Positions 10,161 to 19,400 of a DNA stretch of 27,699 nucleotides are shown here, in pieces. This DNA is from Isotricha intestinalis (lineage: Eukaryota; Ciliophora; Litostomatea; Vestibuliferida; Isotrichidae): contig JAJJLU010000605.1 of assembly GCA_023807065.1 (NCBI GenBank), forward strand, positions 1 through 27,699, in the 5' to 3' direction. Numbering within the stretch: position 1 is the first letter of the stretch; each line of letters starts with the position of its first letter. The notes beneath the pieces were generated by a model. The model was not told where the DNA came from. It saw only the letters and a program-made list of their open reading frames with translations, and made no database searches. A program made the position numbers and the translations under genes.

Positions 10161-10866
10161 TTACTTTATAAAATTTGAAGCTGCTTGACGAAGTTTTTCT
10201 GCTTTAGGAGTTAAAAAATGTTTATCATTATTATAATTTTTTTCAAAATTATTTCCAATTATTATTATTAAATTATTCTCATCTTTATTATTCATTATTA
10301 AAATTATTGTTAAAATAATTTCCATATCATTATCAGGTTCAATATGATAATAATTCCTATAGGATTATCATTAAAATTTTTCTCTTCAAAATTATGTTAT
10401 AAAATTATTTCCTTAAATATATTATTAAAAGTATTTCTTCAATATTCTCTTTATTAATTCCATAATTATCATTAATATTATTTCCTATATTATTATAATT
10501 CATATTATTGAACATATTATTGTTAATATTATTGTTTTCCGTATTAATATTTTGCTTTTGACTTGAAGTATAATCATAATTTTTAGAAAAAACTTCTCTT
10601 TTATTTTTATTATTTAATAATGGATTTCCATTATACTCCGAAAGCATTTTTTGATATTCATTCATTTGTTATTTGATTTTTCATTTTTTTATATCTCATT
10701 TTAAGTTCTTGAACTAATCTAATTTATGATTATTTTCTATAAATTCTCTTTCTTCTTGAATTTTTCTTCTTTTTTCATCTTCTTTTGTTTGATTATAATT
10801 CATTACTTCTTGTTTATATTAATTAAAAATTCTTCTTTTAGTCTGAAAATCAGCATGAAACAACAT
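10161..10866 (-). pseudogene. Decayed gene with frameshifts (coiled-coil, Asn-rich protein)
   Basis: On the minus strand an A-tract followed by ATG at 10866 opens a Lys/Glu-rich coding segment (MLFHADFQTKRR...), broken by a TAA. It continues through a Glu/Lys/Arg helix, then shifts frame into a readable piece (VQELKMRYKKMKNQ) and shifts back at 10665 into an 86-codon stretch that is intact (10405-10665). After that, fragments in other frames read on, with a TAA at a Gln-like position, to a well-preserved end (LTPKAEKLRQAASNFIK, stop at 10161). Coding signal therefore persists over 700 bases, with at least four frame changes and two or more nonsense codons. I cannot name the ancestor. Sequencing errors in homopolymers could cause part of this, but neighbouring genes of similar composition are intact. 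It lies tail-to-tail with the 836-aa gene. Confidence 0.6.
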
Positions 10867-11003
10867 TTTTTTAAAAAATTTATTTTGAGATTTAAAATTT
10901 TTGATTAATAATTATTCAATTCATTTCCAAAAAAAATAAAAAATCTTAATTAAAAAATTCAATTTTAATATAAGTTCAATAATATTAAAAACCCAAAATT
11001 AAT
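10867..11003. other. Short spacer between decayed gene and RPS9 3' end
   Basis: 137 AT-rich bases. They hold the 3' flank of the ribosomal protein gene and the upstream leader of the decayed minus-strand gene. No conserved signal was recognised. Confidence 0.4.
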
Positions 11004-11573
11004 TTAATCATCTCCGCCATCTCCAGCTTCTTCTCTTTTCTTTTGTAATCTTTTCTTGGTTCTTGAATCACCTTCTTTATTAGCAATTTTAGTAATTTTA
11101 CTTTCATTTTCTTTTCTAACAATAAAAGAAGGAATATTAATAATAGGAGATCTCAAACCTCTATTAAAAGCAATTTTCTTTTGAAAAATAAGTGTTCTTG
11201 CATGATGAATACTTTGAGCATATTGATTTTGAAAGACAATAGTTTGTAATCTTCTTTCTAAAAATTGTTTAGTAGTTAAACCTAAAACATAATCTAATTG
11301 ACTTTCTTCTTTTGATAAAACACCAATTCTAATCATTCTTTTTATTAAAGCTTCACCTTCAAAAATTCTTCTTGGATCATTTGGTTCTAATGTTAAAAGT
11401 TCACGAGCTGCTTTTCTTATTCTTGCTAATACATATTGTACTCTCCATACTTCTCTTTTGTTTTTTAATCCATATTTTCCTATTAATAGTAATTCAGAAT
11501 CTAAACGCTCTTTTTCATATGGTCTTTTTGGGTTTTTTGCTGTTTTTGAATAATTTCTGTAGTTTTTTCCCAT
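11004..11573 (-). CDS. RPS9: 40S ribosomal protein S9 (uS4)
   Basis: A 189-aa protein; eukaryotic S9 is about 190-195 aa. It is a small-subunit protein that binds the 5' domain of 18S rRNA and sits near the mRNA entry region. The N-terminal half is strongly conserved: [19 protein letters not shown], then [13 protein letters not shown], then [10 protein letters not shown] and [11 protein letters not shown]. The S4 RNA-binding domain is present, with [16 protein letters not shown] and NIPSFIVR. The C-terminal part is unusual. After NIPSFIVR the usual HIDFxLxSPxGGGRPGRVKRKN-type tail is not recognisable, and a Lys-rich then Gly/Asp end replaces it. The ATG is preceded by an A-tract. It is divergent from the phosphatase gene across a 216-bp shared upstream region. 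Confidence 0.97.
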   Translation of the reverse strand: MGKNYRNYSKTAKNPKRPYEKERLDSELLLIGKYGLKNKREVWRVQYVLARIRKAARELLTLEPNDPRRIFEGEALIKRMIRIGVLSKEESQLDYVLGLTTKQFLERRLQTIVFQNQYAQSIHHARTLIFQKKIAFNRGLRSPIINIPSFIVRKENESKITKIANKEGDSRTKKRLQKKREEAGDGGDD

Positions 11574-11789
11574 TTTTTTTTGGATATTTTTTAAATATAT
11601 ATTATTTTTTTTATTTTTTTTTTAATTTTTTTTTTTTATTTTTTTTTTTGAAAATTGTTTTATTTTTTATTATTTTATTTTTAGTTTTTTTTCAAATTTT
11701 TTTACTTTGAAAAGGGTTAAAAAATTAATTTTTTTTCAAAAGAAAGGAAATAAATTAAAAACTCTAAAGTAAAAAATAAAAATAAACAA
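11574..11789. promoter_or_regulatory. Divergent upstream region, RPS9 / phosphatase
   Basis: The 216 bases between the two divergent start codons must contain both promoters. On the RPS9 side it is made of long T runs on the plus strand, which are A-rich leader on the RPS9 strand; on the other side it is A-rich towards the phosphatase start. An AAAAGGGTTAAAAAATTAA stretch near 11710-11728 is the only GC-containing patch. No factor-binding site can be named. Confidence 0.4.
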
Positions 11790-13412
11790 ATGAGTAGAAT
11801 TTCAATGCAAAAAAATAGAATAGACAATATTAAATTTAAAATTCCACTGCCTCCGAAATTTATATATAAGTTAAAATTAGATGTAGGAGATAAAAATAGT
11901 TTAACCCAAAGAAAAAATATAAATAATAATTTAAATTCAAAAAAAAATAATGAAACTTTAATAGAATCATTTAAAGATTTAAAAACAAGATTTGAACATA
12001 AAAATTTTACAATAAGTGGATATAAACATAGAAAAACCTTATCAAATAAAGAAAATAAAATTCCAGAAATAAGTGATTTTAATTTAGAAAAAAATTTAAA
12101 TGAATCTGCTTCTTCAGTTTCAACAACTAATTTAAATGAAATAGATGATATTTCTTTTTGTTATGATTTATATAAAATGGAAAATATTATTTTAAAATTA
12201 AATGATAAAATTTATAATCAACAAAATTATTTTGAAGAATGTGTTGATTGGTTTAAAAATTTTATAAATTGTAATTTATATGATATGAATTTTTTTACTT
12301 TTTCTCAAGATGAAAAATTTATTACTAAAAATTCTATTGCTTTAATCATGTTTAGTGTTATTATTTATTATTTTTTTAATAGTGAGAATTTAATTAATGA
12401 CAGAAATTTAATTGATGAAATATGTGTTTATCATGAAAAAATTTTTTTGTTATTATGTGAATATTATATTATTAAAAATTGGGCTAAATTTGAAAAAATG
12501 AATATTGATTATAAAGAAACTTTCGTTTTTAAATTAAGAAAACAATTAAAATTAATTTTACCTGAAAAGGATATTTCCACAATTCAAAATATAATAATAG
12601 AATTAAAATATTTATGCAATAACATTCATAATTCAATTAATCAAGTAATAATATCTAATTTAAAACAAACTTCAAATTTAAATTCTTTATTCAAAAAAAT
12701 TAAAGCAATATCATTTAAAGAAATAGAAAATTTATTTAAAGAAATATCCAACAAAGAAAAATTAATTAAAAAAAGTATTTCAAGTATACATATCCAAAAA
12801 CCAAAAATTCAAAAAATACCAATTCCATATTTAAAATATATTCCTCAAGTTAAAAAATATACATTAATATTAGATTTAGATGAAACTTTAATTCATTATA
12901 ATCAAGAAAATAACAATTATAATAATAAAGGTTCTATAACATTAAGACCAGGATTATTTCAATTTTTAAATAATATATCTCCTTATTTTGAAATAATTAT
13001 TTGGACTGTAGCAACTCAATCTTATGCAGATCCAATAATTAATTTAATTGAAAGTGAAAGAAGATATTTTTCTTGTAGATTATATAGAGAATATACTACT
13101 TTTTATCAAAATAATTATATTAAAGATTTAAATAATTTAGGAAGAGATATTAGTAAAGTTATTATTATTGATAATTATTCTCATAATTTTACTTTACAAA
13201 AAGAAAATGGAATTTTAATTAAGTCTTTTTATGGAAGAAAAGATTCTTATGAATTAATCTCTCTTATTCCTATTTTATTAGGAATTATTAAGGATGAAAG
13301 TGACGATGTGAGAATTGGAATTAAAAATTTTAGAAAAGAAATTCAAAGTAAAATTTCTCCTGTTTTAATTAAAGATTTAGATGATTCTGATGATTCTTCT
13401 GAAGATATATAA
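11790..13412 (+). CDS. FCP1/SCP-like HAD-family protein phosphatase
   Basis: A 540-aa protein with a C-terminal FCP1-homology (NIF/SCP/Dullard/TIM50-type) domain at about residues 350-505. The catalytic motif I is D362-L-D364-E-T366 within LILDLDETLIHY, where the first Asp is the expected nucleophile. Motif II is IIWTVATQSYADP (Thr406). The lysine motif is YIKDLNNLGRD (K445). Motif III is VIIIDN (D461, N462). LYREY also matches the family. Such enzymes dephosphorylate phosphoserine/threonine on RNA polymerase II CTD, lipins or other regulators; the substrate here cannot be told. Residues 1 to about 345 are Asn/Lys-rich, largely disordered at the start, with a helical block at about 130-260. 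There is no membrane helix, which argues against TIM50 or Dullard membrane forms. The tail is acidic (DDSDDSSED). Confidence 0.92.
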   Translation: MSRISMQKNRIDNIKFKIPLPPKFIYKLKLDVGDKNSLTQRKNINNNLNSKKNNETLIESFKDLKTRFEHKNFTISGYKHRKTLSNKENKIPEISDFNLEKNLNESASSVSTTNLNEIDDISFCYDLYKMENIILKLNDKIYNQQNYFEECVDWFKNFINCNLYDMNFFTFSQDEKFITKNSIALIMFSVIIYYFFNSENLINDRNLIDEICVYHEKIFLLLCEYYIIKNWAKFEKMNIDYKETFVFKLRKQLKLILPEKDISTIQNIIIELKYLCNNIHNSINQVIISNLKQTSNLNSLFKKIKAISFKEIENLFKEISNKEKLIKKSISSIHIQKPKIQKIPIPYLKYIPQVKKYTLILDLDETLIHYNQENNNYNNKGSITLRPGLFQFLNNISPYFEIIIWTVATQSYADPIINLIESERRYFSCRLYREYTTFYQNNYIKDLNNLGRDISKVIIIDNYSHNFTLQKENGILIKSFYGRKDSYELISLIPILLGIIKDESDDVRIGIKNFRKEIQSKISPVLIKDLDDSDDSSEDI

Positions 13413-13978
13413 TTTATTTTTTAAAAAACAGCTTTATTTTGTTATTTTTTATATTTTTTATAGATATTTATTATTTTAAAATATAATAATTACATAAAGA
13501 AAAATAATTCCAATTATACAATTATATAAAAAATAAAATACTTATTTTAATATTTTTATTAACAGAATCATGTGAAAAATGACTTGATGTGATGTAATAT
13601 ATGAAAATTATTAGGAAAAAAATATATATTAAATTGATAATGAAATAATTGATTCCAAATAAAAATATTTTTTATTGATAATAGAACTTCTATAATTATA
13701 GTTCCTAATAAAATTATTATAAATTAGATAAAAAATTATAAGTTGATATTAATAAAAATATTAATCAATAAATAAAAGAAAATAATTTAAAAGAGATAAT
13801 AAAATAATAGAAAATTCTTGATTTAATCATATTTGACTTGTATTTGTATGATATTCATAATTTAAATTAAGATATAAATAATATTTTTGAAAACGTTATA
13901 AATTTTATTAAAAATTGTTCAAAAAAAAATAAATATTAATAAATAAAATTGAAGAAAAAATAAAAGCTTTTTAAAAAA
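13413..13978. other. 566-bp spacer, nothing recognised
   Basis: Very AT-rich DNA between two plus-strand genes. It must hold the 3' flank of the phosphatase gene and the promoter of the beta-helix gene. I see no ORF, RNA gene or repeat that I can support. It ends in the usual A-rich leader before the next ATG. Confidence 0.4.
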
Positions 13979-16243
13979 ATGATTAACCCAAATTCAGGAA
14001 ATCAAAATTGTGAAAAGAAATCAAATATACCTCAAACTTTAGTAAAGAGTTTTTTAGACGAAAAAAGAGTAATAAAATCAAAAAATCAAAACATAAATTC
14101 TTCTTTTAGAAAATCAGACATTACAAAATATAATTTTAATACAAAAACTCTTCAATCAATTATTGACAATCCAATAGAAAAGCATTTAGAAAAAGAAAAA
14201 GAAAAAGAAAAAAAAATAAAATTTCATAAAGAAGATGAATGCTCATTTAAAGATATTTCACAAATAACAAAAAAACAAACTTTTATCATAAATGATATAA
14301 CAACAAATTCATTATTTGATGATTGTGAAGAAGAAGAATTTACAAGTCAAATCGGTTATTCTCTTCCTTCAATTGAATTAAATGATAATTATGAAGACGG
14401 AAATAATAAAAATATAAGTTATTATTATAAATATAAAATTGAACATGCTCAACCAAATGAAGAAATAGTTCTTCCTGATACAACTTTAACTTTTAATTCT
14501 TTAACTATTACTAAACCTATTAAAATAAAAGGACAAATTGGAAGTTGTATTGAAATTAATCAAAGTTCAATTTATATTTATATTAATAATAGAAATGAAG
14601 ATATTGATTCAGTTAAAATTTCTCAAGTGAAAATAATATTAAATGAAAATGATAATGTGAATAATAATGAAAAAAAATCTTCTAATTTATTTGTTTTGTA
14701 TCAAGGCTCTATTTTAAATTTAGAGGATTGTGATATAGTTTATCAAGATAAAGGAAATTCAATTTTAACAACTTCTGAATTTCAAATTAATTTAAATAAA
14801 AAATCAAAATCAATTGCTTTTGGATTATATACTTGTAAAAAAAAAGATGAAAATGATTTAACTCCTTTAATTTCAGTTCTTTCCATTAATAATACTAGAA
14901 TTGCTAATTTTTGTCAAACTATTTGTTCAGGGAAAAATACTATAGTTAATATAAGTAAAAGTGCAATTTCACAAAATTCTGGAAAAGCAATTATTATATT
15001 AAATCCTTTAATTTTTAAAATCGAAGAAACTTTAATAGATAAAAACTCAGATGATGCAATATATATTAAATTTATTAATAGTGATTTAATTGATGAAAAG
15101 AGACAAATTTTTCTAAGGAAAAATAATTTTGAAATGAATTGGGGAAATTCTTTTAGATTAAGTTCTTCTAGTAATATTAAATTAAAATTATCTGTTGTTA
15201 TGGAAGGTAATATATTTAAATATAATAATAGTGATTGTGTTAATTTCTCAGAATTATGTTTAGATTCTTTAGAAATATTAAAAAATAGATTTGAAAATAA
15301 TAAAAGAAATGGATTAAATATGCATAATTTAGTTCTTAATGATAATAATAATGTAGTTGAATTAAAAGAAAATAATTTTGATGAAAATTATGGTTATGGT
15401 TTATTTGTTTATGAAACATTAATAAATTCTGTATCAAATAAATTTTCTTGTAATAAAGCAGGAGGAATAATTTTAAGTAATTTAATAGATTCTCAAAAAA
15501 GCTCAGAAATTAAATCTCATAGTAATCAAAGTGAAAATAATATTTTAGAAATTAGTTCTTTGTTAAATAAAAATAATAAAAAAACATTAATATCTAAAAA
15601 TAATTTTTATGAAAATGGAGATAGTGGATTAAAAATAATTAATTATTCTTATACTGTTATTGTTGAAGGAAGTTTATTTAAAGAAAATTGTAAGCATGGT
15701 ATTTTTATTGATTTAAATACTCAAAATTCATCTTCTACAAATTCCCATACAACATCATCAATATTTTCAGAAAAATTAAAATCTTTTAAAAACGCAGATT
15801 CAAATCAAACTCAATTATTAGCAAATTTAATTGTGTTACAATGTGTAATAGAAAAAAATTTAAAGAGTGGTATTTCAATAAATAATTCTTTAGTTTATTG
15901 TGAAAATTCTTTTATAATAGATAATATGGATTATGCTATAAATGTAAATAAAAAAGAATTTCAATATTGTTTTAAAGAATCAAAAATTAAAAATAAAAAA
16001 AATACTATTAATGGAAATATTGGAGGTGAATGGGGAGAAATTGAAATTAAAGATAAAATTAGTTGTACTGTTGGTTGTGGAAGTACTAAAAATTCACAAA
16101 AAAATAGAAAGAAATTTATTGAAAATCAAGTTATTGGAAATAATGATAAAAATAAAAATAATAATGAATTGTATGATTTTGGTAATTCATCTGAGAAAAA
16201 AGACAGTAAAAGAAATAGTGATGATGGATGCATTATTATTTGA
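13979..16243 (+). CDS. Parallel beta-helix (PbH1-type) repeat protein, possible CaaX end
   Basis: A 754-aa protein. Residues 1 to about 150 are polar and probably disordered, with a KEKEKEK stretch at about 70 and an acidic patch. From about 155 to 690 the sequence has the rhythm of right-handed parallel beta-helix repeats: repeated units such as NNFxxNxGxSFRL, NRFENNKRNGLNM, NNFDENYGYGLFV, NNFYENGDSGLKI, SLFKENCKHGIFI and CVIEKNLKSGISI. This is the pattern of pectate-lyase-like, NosD, FBXO11 and SHCBP1-type beta-helices. No pectinolytic active site is evident and no signal peptide is seen, so an intracellular scaffold or binding role is more likely than secreted hydrolysis. The protein ends in Gly-Cys-Ile-Ile-Ile, a candidate prenylation CaaX box (C751). 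It uses TGA as stop, the only intact gene here to do so. It is convergent with the channel gene 225 bases on. Confidence 0.85.
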   Translation: MINPNSGNQNCEKKSNIPQTLVKSFLDEKRVIKSKNQNINSSFRKSDITKYNFNTKTLQSIIDNPIEKHLEKEKEKEKKIKFHKEDECSFKDISQITKKQTFIINDITTNSLFDDCEEEEFTSQIGYSLPSIELNDNYEDGNNKNISYYYKYKIEHAQPNEEIVLPDTTLTFNSLTITKPIKIKGQIGSCIEINQSSIYIYINNRNEDIDSVKISQVKIILNENDNVNNNEKKSSNLFVLYQGSILNLEDCDIVYQDKGNSILTTSEFQINLNKKSKSIAFGLYTCKKKDENDLTPLISVLSINNTRIANFCQTICSGKNTIVNISKSAISQNSGKAIIILNPLIFKIEETLIDKNSDDAIYIKFINSDLIDEKRQIFLRKNNFEMNWGNSFRLSSSSNIKLKLSVVMEGNIFKYNNSDCVNFSELCLDSLEILKNRFENNKRNGLNMHNLVLNDNNNVVELKENNFDENYGYGLFVYETLINSVSNKFSCNKAGGIILSNLIDSQKSSEIKSHSNQSENNILEISSLLNKNNKKTLISKNNFYENGDSGLKIINYSYTVIVEGSLFKENCKHGIFIDLNTQNSSSTNSHTTSSIFSEKLKSFKNADSNQTQLLANLIVLQCVIEKNLKSGISINNSLVYCENSFIIDNMDYAINVNKKEFQYCFKESKIKNKKNTINGNIGGEWGEIEIKDKISCTVGCGSTKNSQKNRKKFIENQVIGNNDKNKNNNELYDFGNSSEKKDSKRNSDDGCIII

Positions 16244-16468
16244 ACACATTTAATTAAATGTTATAAATATGAATAAAATGATATTAAGTTATAGTATTAT
16301 ATTCACTTTTCAACATAAAATATAATTTTTTTAAATACAAAAGACTTTATAAATTAATTAAGAGCAATTGAAAATTAAATTACAGTAAATTAAAAATAAA
16401 TATTTATAAAAATCAGTATTCTTTGAAAAATACTCAAATACAATCAAAAAATAAAAAAAAATAATATT
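16244..16468. other. Convergent 3' spacer
   Basis: The 225 bases between the 3' ends of the beta-helix and channel genes are AT-rich and presumably hold both polyadenylation regions. No terminator-like hairpin stands out. Confidence 0.35.
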
Positions 16469-19400
16469 TTATTTACCAACATTATCTTTATTCTCTTTAT
16501 TCTCTTTATTATCTTTATTATCTTTACTTTCTTTATTTTCTTTATTATCTTTATTATCTTTATTATCCTTATTGTCCTTATTATCTTTATTATCTTTGTT
16601 TTCTTTGTTATCATCAACAAGTAAATTTTCCAATTCATTTTTTTTTTCTTCTTCTTTTCCTTCATCATATTCATCATCATCATCATATTCTTCGTCTTTT
16701 TCAGCAAATTCATTACTTTCTTCACTTTCTTCCTCAATTTCTTCATTTTCATTTTCCTCACATTCATTTTCTTTTTCATCTTCATTAAAATTATCTTTAC
16801 AACTGGGTAAAAAAGATATATTTTTTTCATCTAAATTTTTTCTAGCATAACTATTAACTGCATTTAAATTATGAACACTAGAAAATTTTAGACTTAACAT
16901 ATAATCAACATAATTCCATAAATTATGTCTGACTTCTCTATGTTTAGTAAAATCTTCACTTTTTTTTTCTACACTTGCTCTTGTTTCATGACAAATAAAA
17001 CAATGATTAACTCTATCAATTTCATGTTTTCTTTCTTCTTCTCTTAATTCAGAAAAAGTTCCTAAAATAACACCAAAAACTAAATCAATCATTACAATAA
17101 TACATATTATAAAATATGATACATCAAATATTATTCTTCCAAAATAATTTCTTGAATGTCTTTCATATGATATTCTAACCATTTGATCTGCTGCTCCTCC
17201 TCTTGCTCTTATTCCAGCATCGATATTTGTTAAAAAACAAAATTGCATTGTTTTACAAAAGTTATCATTTGGAAATCCATCTTCTATTTCTTTTTCAAAA
17301 TTATCATTAAAGAAAAAGAAACCAATATTTGTATAAAAATATACTAATATTATTAAAAGGAGAAATGTACTTCCTAATTCATATTTTTTCACTTGGATTG
17401 ATGATACTATTCCACTTAATGTTGGATTTAAATTTACTATTCCTATTAAATAAAAAGCATATACTATTTCTCCTCTTTTCATTATTGAACCTATTAAAGC
17501 TATTATAAACATAAATATTAATGTATTTATGTAATTTCTACCATAAGTACTATTTATTACTATTATATAAATTTTATTAAATATGGTTAATTTATCTTTC
17601 GGGATTTTATTTTCTGAAGAATATTTTTCTTTGTCTAAATTATAATATAAAGGCAATTTTACATATAACCAGCATAATATTAAAATTCCATTCATTACAC
17701 AAAAAATATATGTTATATAGTCATATATTCTTCCCCATTCTTTTATTGATTGATCTATTGCATCTTGAAATTTTCGATCTGTTGTTATTAAATTACGTAA
17801 ATTTCTTCTTGAATTATCTTCTAATGATTCAAATTTAGTATATCCTTTTAATGTAAATAACATAAATATTAAAACTATTAGAGCATATAAATATACTATT
17901 ACTTGAACCCAACCAAAATCTATATCTAATATTAATTTTTTAAACCAGTTTAATTCCATATTTTTAAAATAATGAATTTCTACTTTGAATAAATCTATAT
18001 TTTTGATTAAATCACTTTTTTTCGTTGTTTCATTGGTTCTATCAACAGTATTAATAAATTCTTCTTTTGTCATTGCAGATAAATAAGTAACTTCTGAAGG
18101 AACAGTAAAAATTACTTTTTGTAATCTTCTTTCATTAACTAATCTAATTTCTACTACTTTTGTAATATTTTCAAAAAATTTAATACAAAAATAATGTTCT
18201 ATATATTCTGTATTTATACTTCTTTCTTTTTCATTTATTAAATTAATTGGAGCTATTTCATTTGAATTTTGTGCTTTTTTATTAAATAATACAAATTTTA
18301 CTTTAGATTCTTCTTCTGTTATTTTTTCTACTTGTTTAATCATTTCTTCCGCTTCAGGAGATTTTTCTTTTATGCTTAATAATTTAATATATCTATAATA
18401 ATTATTTGCTAATTTAAATTCATCACTTTCTTTACTCATATTACTATGAAAATATTTATTTTTAAAAAAGTCATATACCGTATAATCAAAATCAAATAAA
18501 TATTGTTCTATTTGTTTATCGGTATAATTTGAATAATATTCTTTATATTCTTCTCCATTTTTTGTTTCTTTATAAAAATAACTTTTTAATGTATAAATTA
18601 TAGAATTTAAAACTTTATTGACAGTTAAAAATTTCATTATAATTTTTTGAATTTCTTCATTTGTCTTTTCTTCTAGAATAGAAACAAAAAGAGACATTAA
18701 TAATAATCTAGTTTTAAAACAATGACTTTTTGTCATTGTGTCATCAAATAAAATATCATTAACAATTTGTACAAAATTTTGAAAAGAAAATAAAGTATTA
18801 CTATTAATAAATTCATCTAATTTAGTTTTATCTCCATCAGTAATTAGGATTTCTTTTTTATTTCCTTGAATAATTTCAACTAATAATTCAACAATACAAT
18901 TTTGAGTATCAAAATAATATTGAATATGAGGTTCATTTTTTGCTCTATTTGTTATAATTAATATTTTTTGAAGTACATTAACTGCAAAATTAAAAAAAGT
19001 CATATATTCATTTCTATTTGGTTTATTATTTTTTTCTTCTACTTTTGCTAAAAATTTTGTTCTTAATGTCATATTCATTTTACAAGAATCAAATTTTACA
19101 AAATCATATCCTAAATTTCTTAATATTTTTTCCTGAAAAAAATTATTATGATCTTGACATAAAAATCTTAAAATTTTAATAACATTTGATATTAAAACTT
19201 GTAAACTTTGATAATGTTCATATTCACAATTAAAATCCCCAATAAATAATTTAATGATCAGAGAATAAAATTGATTTGATAAATTATTTATAAAACCTAA
19301 TTCTTTTGAATTTTTTCCTCCTAAATTTGCCATTATATCATTTTGAGTTTCTTCAGTTTCAACTAATAATAATTTATATAATATTAAATAACATTCCATT

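Noticed and set aside
10161..10866. Euplotes-type programmed +1 frameshifting at AAA-TAA/TAG
   Set aside because: The shifts do not occur at that site, the telomere unit is not of Euplotes type, and the intact genes need no shifting.
10726..10908. Phe-rich plus-strand ORF
   Set aside because: It is the antisense of the coiled-coil part of the decayed minus-strand gene, whose frame is much more protein-like.
11790..13412. TIM50 (mitochondrial import) as the identity of the HAD protein
   Set aside because: No membrane helix or mitochondrial presequence is seen, and the D-L-D-E-T motif is fully catalytic, which fits FCP1/SCP-type phosphatases better.
16011..16253. 80-codon plus-strand ORF overlapping the end of the beta-helix gene
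   Set aside because: It is a shifted-frame shadow, Ile/Lys-rich with no independent signal.
16444..16850. Lys/Met-rich minus-strand ORF and Ser/Phe-rich plus-strand ORF over the channel tail
   Set aside because: They are out-of-frame readings of the K-D-N and Glu/Asp repeats of the channel gene and start in its 3' region.
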